47,061 bases of DNA from Segatella buccae ATCC 33574 (GCF_000184945.1 NZ_GL586311.1:2545888-2592948); one strand, 5' to 3'; counted from the first letter of the stretch, positions 23,929-32,798 are shown. Numbers and translations are program-made. Notes: generated by a model from the sequence alone, not told the origin.

Positions 23929-26900
23929 TTATTTCACTACCACCTTGCGACCGTTGACGATATACACGCCGGTGGGAATCTGTCGGCGCACGCTGTCGTC
24001 GAGGCGGTCGGCCACGCGCTGTCCCTGGAGGTTGTACACCGCACCGTCTGCCGCACCGTCTGTCGCACCGTCTGTCGTGCCGTCTGTCGTGCCGTAGATG
24101 CCGGTGGTCTCGCCGTCGAAGACGATGGAGAGCCGCTTGGCACCCTCATGGCTGTTGTAGCTGATGTAGGCGCGGTAGGCAGGCACCGTGACGGAGGGGT
24201 TGTTGGACGTTACCTTGTGGAACAGGCCGTCGGCCTGCAGGATGTAGGCGTGATCGGAAGTGAGCCACCAGTTCACCACGTCATGCACCGCACCCTTGAA
24301 GTAGTAGTTGCCGGCAGATAGGACGATGCTGCTACGGTCGGCCTTCACCTGCAGGTTCTCTCCGCCGAGCTGTGGCGTGCCGTCAGCCACGAGCAGGTAG
24401 GGCCTGTAGGCTCCGAGCGTGCCGTTTACCTCCTTGAAGTGCACCGCGGTGCGGCTTTCCTGTCTGTCGGCAAGGGTGTAGGCCTTGAAACCTTGTACAG
24501 GCAGCTCGTAGGGTAGGCAGAGCGTGGCCTTGCCGGCGGCGAGGGTGCGGTCGTAGGTAGCCTTCGTGGCGGTGAAGTCGAGCCCGATGGGCAGCGACTG
24601 TCCGTCGGTGAGGCGGAAGTCGTCGCACGTCCAGCCGTTGTTCTCCTTGTTATAATACACATAGTTCGGCTTCGCCTTGTCGGTCTCGCGGTAAAGGCCC
24701 GGCCACTCGCCCAGCACCTGTGCCCAGTGGCAGCTATCGGTGCGGTCGCCCTGCAGCTTATAGGCCACTTCGCCGCTCGCGAGCTGCTTCTCGACTATCC
24801 GCTCGCCCTGTGCCTTGCCGCAGGGGTTGAGGTAGTAGCAGTTGTTGAGCGTGGGGTTCGGGGCGAAGGCGTAGCCGCCCTTGGAATTGTTCGTGCCGGT
24901 GTAGAGGCAGTTGTCGAAGGTGCAGGTGGCGTCGTCAGCTTGAGAACATACGAAGCCGCCCATGTTCTGCTTGCTGTTGTCGGTGGTGCCGTTGAGATCG
25001 CCGGACACGATGCAGTCTTTGAAGGTGATTTTGCCTTTGCTGTATGCCGAGAGCACCATTCCTGCGGCGCAGTAGGAGCTGTTCGTGTTGCCGTTAGTGA
25101 TTTTCACATCGCTGACGCAGCCCGAGAAAGTGGTGTTGCCATCCGCATTCAAAGCAAATACGCCCATAGGAGCGTCGGTCGTCATCTGCCCCGTTACGCG
25201 CAGGTTCTTGATGGTGGCGTCTGTTACAAAGGGGAACAGCGCGAAGTAACCACCGCCGTAACCGTTCCAATCGATCGTGATGGTGTGCCCCTGTCCGTCG
25301 AAGGTGCCGGAATAGCTGGTGCTCTCGCTGCCTATTTTCAGGATGTCCGTGCCGAGGTTAAGGTCGGCGGTAAGTTTGGCGTTGAGGTTTCTCTCCCCGG
25401 ATCTTACGAGGTCGCCGAACTTCTTCCAGTCTTCTTTCGTGGCGATTTCGCACATGTTGTTTACGATGACATCTACTGCCACGGTGCGGTCGGCATAAAT
25501 GGGATATTCGGCATAGAAACCATCGGCGAAGACGAGCTTGTAGGTGTTGGCGGTGTTGTATGCCACGCCCAGGATTTCCTGCGGGGTGGGCAGGGTGCCG
25601 ACATTGCCGCCTCGGTTGGCGTAGCGCGACGCGACCTCCTTGCCGTTGTAGGTGAACTTCACCTCGTACACCCGCTTCGCAGCCTCGGCGGTGAGCTGTG
25701 GCTCGTTGTCGGTGCCGAGCTTCTGTCCCCAGACGGTTTCCTCGCGCGTGCCCTGCAACTTATGAGCCACATAGCCGTTCTTGAGTTGCTCCTTGGTGAC
25801 CGGCTCGCCCTGTACCTTGCCGCAGGTGTTGAGGTAGTAGCAGTTGTTGAGGGTGGTGGTGGCGCCGGAGGTATTGGTTGGGGCGAAGGTGTAACAATTG
25901 TTGTTGCTGTTGTCCGCGTTGTTCGTGCCGGCGTAGAGGCAGCGGGTCAGCGTGCAGGTGCCGTTCTGGCTATATACAAATCCGCCCATGCCTTTCTGCC
26001 CTTTCTCGGTGGTGGCGTCGATACTGCCCTTGACGAGGCAGTCGTTGATGGTAACGCGGGCACTGGGGAATATATAGGAAATCAAGCCTCCAGCCCCGCA
26101 TCTGTCGCTGGTATAGCTGCTCGTGATGTTCACCGCGCTGACGCAGTTCGCGACGGTGTTGCTGCCGCCATAGGCTTCGTCAATCAGTCCCGACAGGTAG
26201 TAACCGTCCGACCGGATGGAGCCTTCGGTGCGCAGGTTCTTGATGGTGGCGCCATTCACTCTCCCGAAGGGGGCGATGTTGTTGACCGAGCCGGCATCCC
26301 AGTTGACGGTGAGCACGTGGTTCTGTCCGTCGAACGTGCCGGCATAGGGCTTGTTGGCAGTTCCCACCTTCGCGATGTCGGTGCCGAGGTCGACGTCGGC
26401 GGTCATCTTGGCGTTGAGGGTGGTCTGTCCGCCGTTCACGAGGGCGCAGAACTCCTTCCAGTCGGCGGCCGTGGCGATGTCGAAGGTGCCAGTCACGGTT
26501 ACGTCCACGCTCTTGTCTTCCGTTACGGGCGTGGTGGCGGTGAAGTTGCCGAAGTTGAGCGTGTAAGTCATCTTAGGGTTGTAGCCCGTGCCGAGGAGTT
26601 CCTCTGCTGTGGGCAGCTCGACGGTCTTTCCGCTGTTGGCATAGCGCGTTGCCTTCACCTCGCCGTTGTAGGTGAACTTCACCTCGTACACCCGCTTCGT
26701 GGCGTCGGTGGTGGGCAGCGGCTCAAGGTCCGTGCCGAGCGTCTGTCCCCAGACGTTGTCGGTGCGGTCGCCCTGCAACAGCTTGGCCATTTCGCCGCTC
26801 TTCAGTCGCTCGGCGGTTACCTGTTCGCCCTGCACTTTGCCGCAGGTGTTGAGGTAGTAGCAGTCGGTGAAGGTGGCGCCGTAGCCGTCCTTGCCGAAGG

Positions 26901-27594
26901 TTTTGCTGTATCCGTTGTTGGTGGCGTTGTTCTTGCCGACGTAGAGGCAGCGAGTCAGCGTGTAGGTGCCACTATTAGAAAAGACAAAGCCGGCCATCGC
27001 TCTATAGTCTTCATCCGCATTGTCGGTGATGCTGCCTTTGACGAGGCAGTCGGTGATGGTAACCGAGGCACCGTCGGCTACAGCTTGAACCATGCCCGCC
27101 GCTTTGGAATCATTCCAACCACCGCCCCCCCCCGTGATGTCTACGTCGCTGATGCAGCCCGTGAGGGTGGTGGTGCCAAAGGCTGCATAAACCATTCCGG
27201 ACAAGCTGTAACCCTTCGACGTGATCTTCCCTTGGGTGCGCAGGTTCTTGATCGTGGCGTTCTCCACATAATAGAAGGGGGCGATTTGGTTATCTTCGCC
27301 CGCATTCCAGTTGAACGAGAGCGTATGTCCCTGTCCGTCGAACGTGCCGGAGTACGGGTAGCTCACAGAGCCCAGCATCACGATCTCCCCGCCGAGGTCC
27401 ACGTCCTGCGTCAGCTTGGCGTTGAGGAAGGGCTCGCCGTTGTCGTTCACGCGCTGGCAGAACGTTTTCCAGTCGGCAGCCGAGGAGATGCTCACTACTT
27501 CCATGCCATTGTTGCCCTGCGCCCACGTCGGCATCGTCAGCACGAGGGCAAGCAAGAAGAGGCTGAGCCTCTCGATTAAATTTTTTGTTTTCAT
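23929..27594 (-). CDS. Large secreted GLUG-repeat surface protein A
   Basis: 1221 residues with a signal peptide (about 1-26, ending MPTWAQ). Three long cassettes follow at about 30-310, 375-650 and 715-970, each with an (A)DWKxFCxxVN opening, a LNAKLTxDVDLGTDI strand, SGTFDGQGHTL, ATIKNLRTxG and repeated GLUG-like turns (AGMV, TDCLVKGSI). This predicts a right-handed beta-helix adhesin or fibre. A linker of TDG repeats precedes the tail PTGVYIVNGRKVVVK, which resembles the C-terminal segments of exported Prevotella proteins, possibly type IX secretion; that is not proven. A G9 run lies in the coding strand near codon 155. It is paralogous to the 28802-32452 protein. Confidence 0.8.
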   Translation of the reverse strand: MKTKNLIERLSLFLLALVLTMPTWAQGNNGMEVVSISSAADWKTFCQRVNDNGEPFLNAKLTQDVDLGGEIVMLGSVSYPYSGTFDGQGHTLSFNWNAGEDNQIAPFYYVENATIKNLRTQGKITSKGYSLSGMVYAAFGTTTLTGCISDVDITGGGGGWNDSKAAGMVQAVADGASVTITDCLVKGSITDNADEDYRAMAGFVFSNSGTYTLTRCLYVGKNNATNNGYSKTFGKDGYGATFTDCYYLNTCGKVQGEQVTAERLKSGEMAKLLQGDRTDNVWGQTLGTDLEPLPTTDATKRVYEVKFTYNGEVKATRYANSGKTVELPTAEELLGTGYNPKMTYTLNFGNFTATTPVTEDKSVDVTVTGTFDIATAADWKEFCALVNGGQTTLNAKMTADVDLGTDIAKVGTANKPYAGTFDGQNHVLTVNWDAGSVNNIAPFGRVNGATIKNLRTEGSIRSDGYYLSGLIDEAYGGSNTVANCVSAVNITSSYTSDRCGAGGLISYIFPSARVTINDCLVKGSIDATTEKGQKGMGGFVYSQNGTCTLTRCLYAGTNNADNSNNNCYTFAPTNTSGATTTLNNCYYLNTCGKVQGEPVTKEQLKNGYVAHKLQGTREETVWGQKLGTDNEPQLTAEAAKRVYEVKFTYNGKEVASRYANRGGNVGTLPTPQEILGVAYNTANTYKLVFADGFYAEYPIYADRTVAVDVIVNNMCEIATKEDWKKFGDLVRSGERNLNAKLTADLNLGTDILKIGSESTSYSGTFDGQGHTITIDWNGYGGGYFALFPFVTDATIKNLRVTGQMTTDAPMGVFALNADGNTTFSGCVSDVKITNGNTNSSYCAAGMVLSAYSKGKITFKDCIVSGDLNGTTDNSKQNMGGFVCSQADDATCTFDNCLYTGTNNSKGGYAFAPNPTLNNCYYLNPCGKAQGERIVEKQLASGEVAYKLQGDRTDSCHWAQVLGEWPGLYRETDKAKPNYVYYNKENNGWTCDDFRLTDGQSLPIGLDFTATKATYDRTLAAGKATLCLPYELPVQGFKAYTLADRQESRTAVHFKEVNGTLGAYRPYLLVADGTPQLGGENLQVKADRSSIVLSAGNYYFKGAVHDVVNWWLTSDHAYILQADGLFHKVTSNNPSVTVPAYRAYISYNSHEGAKRLSIVFDGETTGIYGTTDGTTDGATDGAADGAVYNLQGQRVADRLDDSVRRQIPTGVYIVNGRKVVVK
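24041..24096. repeat. 12-bp tandem coding repeat (TDG linker)
   Basis: Four copies of a 12-bp unit close to GCACCGTCTGTC start at 24041, 24053, 24065 and 24077, plus a partial copy. On the minus strand they encode repeated Thr-Asp-Gly with Ala or Thr, a flexible linker before the C-terminal segment. Being a multiple of three, copy-number change would alter linker length without breaking the frame. Confidence 0.85.
27125..27133. repeat. C9/G9 homopolymer in surface protein A
   Basis: Nine consecutive C on the plus strand (G9 in the coding strand) encode part of an ITGGGGGW stretch near codon 155 of the 1221-residue protein. Slippage by one base would shift the frame and truncate the product. 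Confidence 0.85.
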
Positions 27595-27624
27595 TTTGCT
27601 TATTATTTTGGTAAAAGTTTTGTT

Positions 27625-28440
27625 TTATGAATTCTCGTCCGCTGCCGTAAGCGTGTCGGCCGTGCGGGCGGTCGTCGTGTTGTCGCCGCCGTACTTCTCG
27701 GGTCGGTCGTCGTCCTTTTTCTTGCCGCGCGTCATCACCTGCTCCTTGTAGCGCTTGATGTTGGCGTTGAGGTAGTTGATGAGCGGCGTGAGGCTCTTCT
27801 CGGTGCCCACCACGGCCATGGCGTTGATCAGGCGCACGGTGTCCAGATAGGCCTCGTCGCTTGCCAAGCGTGCCTTGCGCAGCGCGCCGGCTATCTGCTG
27901 CGAGCGATCGTCGGTGCGGGTGGCGAGCAGTTCTTCCACCGTGTCGTTGGCTGCCCTGAGGGCGTCGACGTAGGGTTTCAGACCGAGCAGCTGCACCTGT
28001 GGAGCCAACTTGTAGTCGAGGTCGGCCACGAGGTTCATCATCCGCGAGGTTTCGCGTTCGAGCTGCATATCGGGGTCGATGTTGTAGTCCTTGAGGTGCT
28101 GCCACAGGTCGGCGGCCGCCTCGGCCATTTTCGCCACGGGCATGCGCAGCATTCCCTTCACGGCGGTGCGGTAGCCTCGGAAAATGGAATCGCGCTCGCG
28201 GTCCTTGGCGGCAATCTGTTCGGTGTATTGGCTTTTCTTGGAGAGGATGAGGCGTTCGTCTTCCTCCTTCACGGCTTCCTTGAGGGCTTTCACGGCGGTT
28301 TGTATTCTCGCCACGGTTTTTGCCCCCTCGTCTTCTTCTATCACTTTCTCCACGTCCTTCATATAGATGAAGTGAGCGTCGTTGGTCAGGCTGTGCAAGT
28401 CAATGGTGCCAACCTGAGCCACTTTGCTTTCGTTTGCCAT
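27625..28440 (-). CDS. DUF6261 family protein
   Basis: 271 residues from the ATG at 28440 (MANESKVAQVG), preceded by an A-rich translation start region; the frame stays open to 28578, but that extension runs into the 41-bp tandem repeats. The protein is almost all helical and charged, with a repeated pattern of about 100 residues (DAHFIYMKDVEKV; YGID-like YNIDPDMQLERE; ALRKARLASDEAYLDTV). This fits DUF6261, a Bacteroidales family without known function. No signal peptide is present, so it is cytoplasmic. It lies 30 bp before the giant surface protein A and is probably co-transcribed with it. Confidence 0.75.
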   Translation of the reverse strand: MANESKVAQVGTIDLHSLTNDAHFIYMKDVEKVIEEDEGAKTVARIQTAVKALKEAVKEEDERLILSKKSQYTEQIAAKDRERDSIFRGYRTAVKGMLRMPVAKMAEAAADLWQHLKDYNIDPDMQLERETSRMMNLVADLDYKLAPQVQLLGLKPYVDALRAANDTVEELLATRTDDRSQQIAGALRKARLASDEAYLDTVRLINAMAVVGTEKSLTPLINYLNANIKRYKEQVMTRGKKKDDDRPEKYGGDNTTTARTADTLTAADENS

Positions 28441-28506
28441 AATAAATTCTTTTTTTTTGATTAAATGATTAAAAATGATTTCTTGTTTTTTGTCCCCTCG
28501 TTTGCC

Positions 28507-28711
28507 TTGACGTTTGCCGAGCTTCGGAAAGTCTGCCGTCGTTTGTCGGGACGCTTGCCGAGCTTCGACATTTAACATCCATTATACCTTGACGTTTTCC
28601 GAACCTCGGCATTTAACATCCGTTATGCCTTGACGTTTTCCGAACCTCGGCATTTAACATCCGTTACGTCTTGACGTTTGCCGAACCTCGACAAGGCTGT
28701 CGGCGTTTGTC
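28507..28711. repeat. 41-bp tandem repeat, five units
   Basis: TTGACG-like starts occur at 28507, 28548, 28589, 28630 and 28671, exactly 41 bp apart. Each unit holds the small dyad CCGA-N3-TCGG (or one-base variants), and units 2-4 share CATTTAACATCC. Units 3 and 4 are nearly identical and the outer ones diverge. 41 is not a multiple of three, so this is not a coding repeat. It fills the 361-bp gap upstream of the DUF6261 gene. Confidence 0.9.
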
Positions 28712-28746
28712 GTTTTCACCTTAATTATATATATAGGGTTGCGGGG

Positions 28747-28789
28747 TATCGGGGGAGCACACCGCCTGTGGGCGAGCGCCCCCCCGATA
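28747..28789 (-). repeat. Hairpin after surface protein B (copy 2)
   Basis: TATCGGGGG (28747-28755) and CCCCCGATA (28781-28789) enclose CACCGCC-TGTG-GGCG. It is 12 bp past the stop of the 1216-residue gene, mirroring the element at 23830-23911. Confidence 0.55.
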
Positions 28790-28801
28790 AGAAGAGAGAC
28801 A

Positions 28802-31800
28802 TTATTTCACAACAACCTTGCGGCCGCCGACGATGTAGACGCCTGCGGGCAGCCGGTGGCGTGCGTCGTCGAGGCGGTCTGCCACGCGGCGACCTTGCAG
28901 GTCATACACCGGACCGTTCTTTCCGTCGGTCGCCTCGTTCGTCGTGCTGCCGATGCCGGTGGTCTCGCCGTCGAGGACGACAGAGAGCTGCTTGGCACCT
29001 GACGCCTGCGGTGGACAGATGATGTAGGCACGGTAGGCAGGAATGGTGGCGGCGGAATTGGCCGTCGTTACTTTGTGGAACTTGCCATCGTCCTGCAGAA
29101 TGTAGGCGTTGGCAGCGGCAGCGGTGGCGTTGCTCACGCCGGCTACCGTACCCGTGAATTTGTAACCTGCGGCGGGGGTCGTCATCTTGTCGGCCTTGTA
29201 GGCTTTCACCTCGATGTTTCTGCCGCCGAGCTGTGGCATACCGTTAGCCGTGATGTAATACGGCGTGTATGCCGTGAGCTTGTCGTCCACTTCCTTGAAA
29301 TGGACTTCGTTTTTGTTGCCGCCCGAGAGGGTGTAGGCCTTGAAGCCCTGAGCAGACAAGTCGTAAGGCAAACACAGCGTGGCATTCTGCGTGCCATTGA
29401 ATTTGCGCTCGTAGGTAACGTTGGCGGCGGTGAAGTCGAGCCCGATGGGCAACGGCTGTCCGTCGGTGAGGCGGAAGTCGTCGCACACCCAGCCTTTCTT
29501 TGCCGCGTCGTAATACACGTAGTTCGCCTTGCTCTTGTCGGCTGCGTTGTAGAAGTCGGGCATTTCACCCAACTGCTGTGCCCAGTAGCATTTGTCGGTG
29601 CGGCCGGCTTGCAACTTCTTTGTCACCTCACCGCTCTTGAGCTGCTCCTTGGTTATCTGTGTGCCCTGCACCTTGTTGCAGGCGTTGAGGTAGTAGCAGT
29701 TGGTAATGGTGGTGCTGGAGAAAGAGTTCGTGCAGAAGGTGTAGCCCCTGGAGCAGTTGTTCTCGCCGGCGTAGAGGCAGTTGTTCAGGGTGCAGGTGCC
29801 ATACTGATTATTTACAAATCCGGCCATATATCTCTTGCCTTTCTCCGTCGTGGCGGTGAACTTGCCCTTGACGACGCAGTCGGTGATGGTAACCTTGGCA
29901 TTGTCTCTTACACATTCAATTATGCCCGCCGCGTCGCATCCGCCATCGTTATAGCTGCTCGTGATGTTCACCGCGCTGACGCAGCCCGAGATGGTGGTGT
30001 TGCCATAGGCTTCGCGAACTAATCCTGACAAGAAGTTCAAGCTTGACTTAATCTCTCCTTCGGTGCGCAGGTTCTTGATGGTGGCGCCGTCCACAGTCTT
30101 GAAGGGGGCTAACCAGCCTGATGTGTCATTCCAGTTGATTTTCAGCGTATGTCCCTGTCCGTCGAACGTGCCGGCGTAATGATTGCCCACCTGCCAAATG
30201 TCGGAGCCGAGGTTGACGTCCTGTGTCAGCTTGGCGTCGACGGCGTTCTGTCCGCTGTTGTTCACGATGTTGCAGAACTCCTTCCAGTTGTCTGCCGAGG
30301 CTATTTCGTAGCAGTCCTTTTCGGTGAGGTTGATGCGCACCTGCTTGTCGGATGTTACGGTGGTGGAGCCGTTGAAGCCGTCCTCAAAGGCGATTCCGGA
30401 GTAATAATGGTGCTCGTTGTAGCTGCTGCCCAAGAGGTCTTTTGCGGTAAAGGTGGGCATGGAGCCGTAGATGGTCTTGCCGCTGTTGGCATAGCGCGTG
30501 GCTTTTACCTGGCTGTTGTAGGTGAAGCTGACCTGATATACTTTCTCTGCCCCTTTAGTGAAAGTGATGAGCTGCGGCTCGCCGTGCGTCTTGAGCGTCT
30601 GTCCCCATACTTGGCTGCCTTTGCCCTTTTGCAACTTATAGGCCACCTCGCCGCTCTTGAGCTGCTCCTCGGTTATTTTCGTGCCCTGCGCCGTGCCGCA
30701 GGTGTTGAGGTAGTAGCAGTTCGTAATGGTGGTGCCGGAGAAAGAGTTCGTGCAGAAGGTGTAGCCGCTGGAGCTGTTGTTCTCGCCGGCGTAGAGGCAG
30801 TTGGTAAAGGTGCAGGAGCCATACTGGTTATATACAAATCCCGATATTCCCCTCCGACCATTCTCCGTCGTGGCGTGGAACTTGCCCTTGACGACACAGT
30901 CGATGATGGTAACATTGGCATTTTGTCTTACGCATTCAATCATGCCCGCCACATCGCATCCGCTACCGTTATAGGTGCTCGTGATGTTCACCGCGCTGAT
31001 GCAGCCCGAGATGGTGGTGGTGCCAAAGGCTTCGTAAATCAATCCTGACAAAAAGTAGGTGCTCGAATTGATCACTCCCTCGGTGCGCAGGTTCTTGATA
31101 GTGGCGCCGTCCACAGTTTGGAAAGGAGCTATCCATTTTCTATCGCCGCTATTCCAGTTAATCTTCAGTGTATGTCCGTTGCCGTCGAACGTGCCGGAAT
31201 AGCGTTTGCCATAGCCCAGCATCGCGATGTCGGTGCCGAGGTTGACATCGGCTTCGAGTTTGGCGTTGAGATTAGTCCTTCCCTTTTCGTTGACGAGTTT
31301 GCAGAACACCTTCCATTCGTTGGCGTCCTTGATGAGTATCGTGCCGTTTTGGTCCGTGCGCATCACGATGATGGTATGCGAGAGGGAGGCCGCCTCGTAG
31401 TAGTTGCTCTGATCCTGTTTGATGGTGATGGTCACCTCGCCTGCCGTGCCGCCGAACTTGAGATAAGGCTTATCGTAGCGGAGGACGGCGTTGTTGCTGC
31501 TGGTAACGCTGAAGGACTCATCGTTATAATCAAAATTCTCGCCGCTCTTTGTTTTGCTATTATTGAGATAGTCACGTATGCTGTAAGAGGTATTGTTGAA
31601 AAGCACGTCGGGCAGGCCTTCTGAGGTAAAGGTTACGCGGTCGCGTTTCATCGTGACCGTCGTTTTGCACTGCGCTTTGGCACAGTTCTCACTGGCACTG
31701 CAAGTGGCGGTGAGCACTACCGTCCCGGGGCGCTTGAACTTTAGGAGTCCGTTCGCGTTGACAGTAGCAATATCGTTGTTGTTCAGCTTGTACCCGACAG

Positions 31801-32452
31801 AGCCGCTGTGATCATCGTAGTTGGCTTGGGGATGAAATATTGGCATGTAGTACATATCGTACCTGTCCTTCTTGAACCTCACCTTGGGTGCCCTGACATA
31901 ACCCACGATGATGTCGCGCACCTTGAACTGGTCCCAATCGCGCCTGTTGTGGGTCCGGATCTCTACGCTTTGTGCCGAGGCATCGTACTGGTAGACGACG
32001 ATGTTGTTGTCGTCGTCATTGAGATTATTCTCATTGTGTCCTTTTATCCCCGAATTCGACACGGCTTCCTTCTCGAAGTAATATTTATAGCCCCCTGTAA
32101 CGCTGCTGATGCGCTTGATGCCATCTTTGTCGCGATAGCTCTTTCCACCCTCCGTGTCGCGCAGGATAATCCAGCGGATGGCATAGCCGTCGTCGGCCTT
32201 TACGGTGATGCGAGAGCCCTTTGCGGGCTGGTAGATGGCACTGTTGCCCGAGCTGCCTGAAGTAGTGCAACTACTGAATGTGATTTCCACCTTCCCCTTT
32301 CGGAGTGTTGTTACTGTCTGGTGCTTGCCTAAGTCGCGTGATCGGAAAATCTCGTAGCCCTCACGACCATAATTTGTCGCCAATGCCGGCAGGGCCAGCA
32401 CGAGGACGGAGAGGAAGAGGCAGAGCCTCTGAATGATGTTTTTTGTTTTCAT
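28802..32452 (-). CDS. Large secreted surface protein B (Ig-like and GLUG repeats)
   Basis: 1216 residues with a signal peptide (about 1-26, ending LPALAT). The N-terminal 350 residues differ from protein A: a beta-rich part and a bacterial Ig-like segment (about 200-290, NNNDIATVNANGLLKFKRPG, then VVLTATCSAS). Two GLUG cassettes follow (about 385-650 and 725-990), very alike in sequence, with SGTFDGNGHTL, ATIKNLRTEG and CYYLNTCG. The C-terminal 200 residues match protein A (WVCDDFRLTDGQPLPIGLDF) and end PAGVYIVGGRKVVVK. It probably forms an extended extracellular adhesin. It is the first large gene of the minus-strand unit B-DUF6261-A-peptide. Confidence 0.8.
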   Translation of the reverse strand: MKTKNIIQRLCLFLSVLVLALPALATNYGREGYEIFRSRDLGKHQTVTTLRKGKVEITFSSCTTSGSSGNSAIYQPAKGSRITVKADDGYAIRWIILRDTEGGKSYRDKDGIKRISSVTGGYKYYFEKEAVSNSGIKGHNENNLNDDDNNIVVYQYDASAQSVEIRTHNRRDWDQFKVRDIIVGYVRAPKVRFKKDRYDMYYMPIFHPQANYDDHSGSVGYKLNNNDIATVNANGLLKFKRPGTVVLTATCSASENCAKAQCKTTVTMKRDRVTFTSEGLPDVLFNNTSYSIRDYLNNSKTKSGENFDYNDESFSVTSSNNAVLRYDKPYLKFGGTAGEVTITIKQDQSNYYEAASLSHTIIVMRTDQNGTILIKDANEWKVFCKLVNEKGRTNLNAKLEADVNLGTDIAMLGYGKRYSGTFDGNGHTLKINWNSGDRKWIAPFQTVDGATIKNLRTEGVINSSTYFLSGLIYEAFGTTTISGCISAVNITSTYNGSGCDVAGMIECVRQNANVTIIDCVVKGKFHATTENGRRGISGFVYNQYGSCTFTNCLYAGENNSSSGYTFCTNSFSGTTITNCYYLNTCGTAQGTKITEEQLKSGEVAYKLQKGKGSQVWGQTLKTHGEPQLITFTKGAEKVYQVSFTYNSQVKATRYANSGKTIYGSMPTFTAKDLLGSSYNEHHYYSGIAFEDGFNGSTTVTSDKQVRINLTEKDCYEIASADNWKEFCNIVNNSGQNAVDAKLTQDVNLGSDIWQVGNHYAGTFDGQGHTLKINWNDTSGWLAPFKTVDGATIKNLRTEGEIKSSLNFLSGLVREAYGNTTISGCVSAVNITSSYNDGGCDAAGIIECVRDNAKVTITDCVVKGKFTATTEKGKRYMAGFVNNQYGTCTLNNCLYAGENNCSRGYTFCTNSFSSTTITNCYYLNACNKVQGTQITKEQLKSGEVTKKLQAGRTDKCYWAQQLGEMPDFYNAADKSKANYVYYDAAKKGWVCDDFRLTDGQPLPIGLDFTAANVTYERKFNGTQNATLCLPYDLSAQGFKAYTLSGGNKNEVHFKEVDDKLTAYTPYYITANGMPQLGGRNIEVKAYKADKMTTPAAGYKFTGTVAGVSNATAAAANAYILQDDGKFHKVTTANSAATIPAYRAYIICPPQASGAKQLSVVLDGETTGIGSTTNEATDGKNGPVYDLQGRRVADRLDDARHRLPAGVYIVGGRKVVVK
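29639..31212. repeat. Two direct repeats of about 550 bp within surface protein B
   Basis: 29639-30190 and 30659-31212 are closely similar at about 1020-bp offset, for example GTTCGTGCAGAAGGTGTAGC and TTCTCGCCGGCGTAGAGGCA in both. They encode the two GLUG cassettes. Homologous recombination between them would delete or add one cassette in frame. Confidence 0.8.
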
Positions 32453-32499
32453 ATAAATTGAAATTAAAATTCTTTTGGTTATTTTTTTGGAGGGGGTAG

Positions 32500-32766
32500 T
32501 TACTGCGTTTTCCGGAAGACTTCCTTGTATATTTCTGTCTGTTCCCGATTACGTCGTACAAGATGGTTGATCGTATCTTTGGAAAGGGAATCCAAAAGAT
32601 GCTTATGCGCCAAGCCGTCAAACGGTTCTTCAAACGGACGGAGATAAGACAGCTTTTCCTTTCGCGTGGAGATTTCGGTGAACTTTTTATCCATATCGAG
32701 TGAAAAGCCGATGATGAATTCTCCGGTTTTATTTTTTAAAATATATACCCAACAGTTCTTTTTCAT
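32500..32766 (-). CDS. Degenerate GIY-YIG-like small protein
   Basis: 88 residues from the ATG at 32766 (MKKNCWVYILKNKTGEF). The first 25 residues follow the GIY-YIG pattern loosely (WVYILKNK then FIIGFS), with GIY replaced by VYI and YIG by IIG, so the first catalytic Tyr of the second motif is missing. The C terminus is helical and basic. An active nuclease is doubtful. It lies 47 bp upstream of surface protein B on the same strand and may be co-transcribed. An upstream in-frame Met at 32847 is less likely because a -7 box lies between. Confidence 0.5.
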   Translation of the reverse strand: MKKNCWVYILKNKTGEFIIGFSLDMDKKFTEISTRKEKLSYLRPFEEPFDGLAHKHLLDSLSKDTINHLVRRNREQTEIYKEVFRKTQ

Positions 32767-32790
32767 GTTTGCTGTTTGTTGATTCTGTTG

Positions 32791-32798
32791 CAAAATTA
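32791..32798 (-). promoter_or_regulatory. -7 box upstream of the cargo surface unit
   Basis: The minus strand reads TAATTTTG, matching TAnnTTTG, about 25 bp before the ATG at 32766. No TTTG is found at 19-21 nt further upstream. A start here would transcribe the GIY-YIG-like gene and surface protein B. Confidence 0.35.

Noticed and set aside
24727..27579. 950-codon plus-strand frame opposite surface protein A
   Set aside because: It is an antisense shadow created by the GC-rich, repetitive codon pattern of the minus-strand gene, which has a signal peptide, domain repeats and a C-terminal segment; the antisense product is a Val/Gly/Ala-rich sequence with no recognisable domain.
28507..28711. 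41-bp repeats as a CRISPR array
   Set aside because: The whole 41-bp unit is repeated head to tail with no unique spacers and no cas genes are present.
29075..31048. Long plus-strand frames opposite surface protein B
   Set aside because: Same antisense effect as above, repeated with the cassette period.
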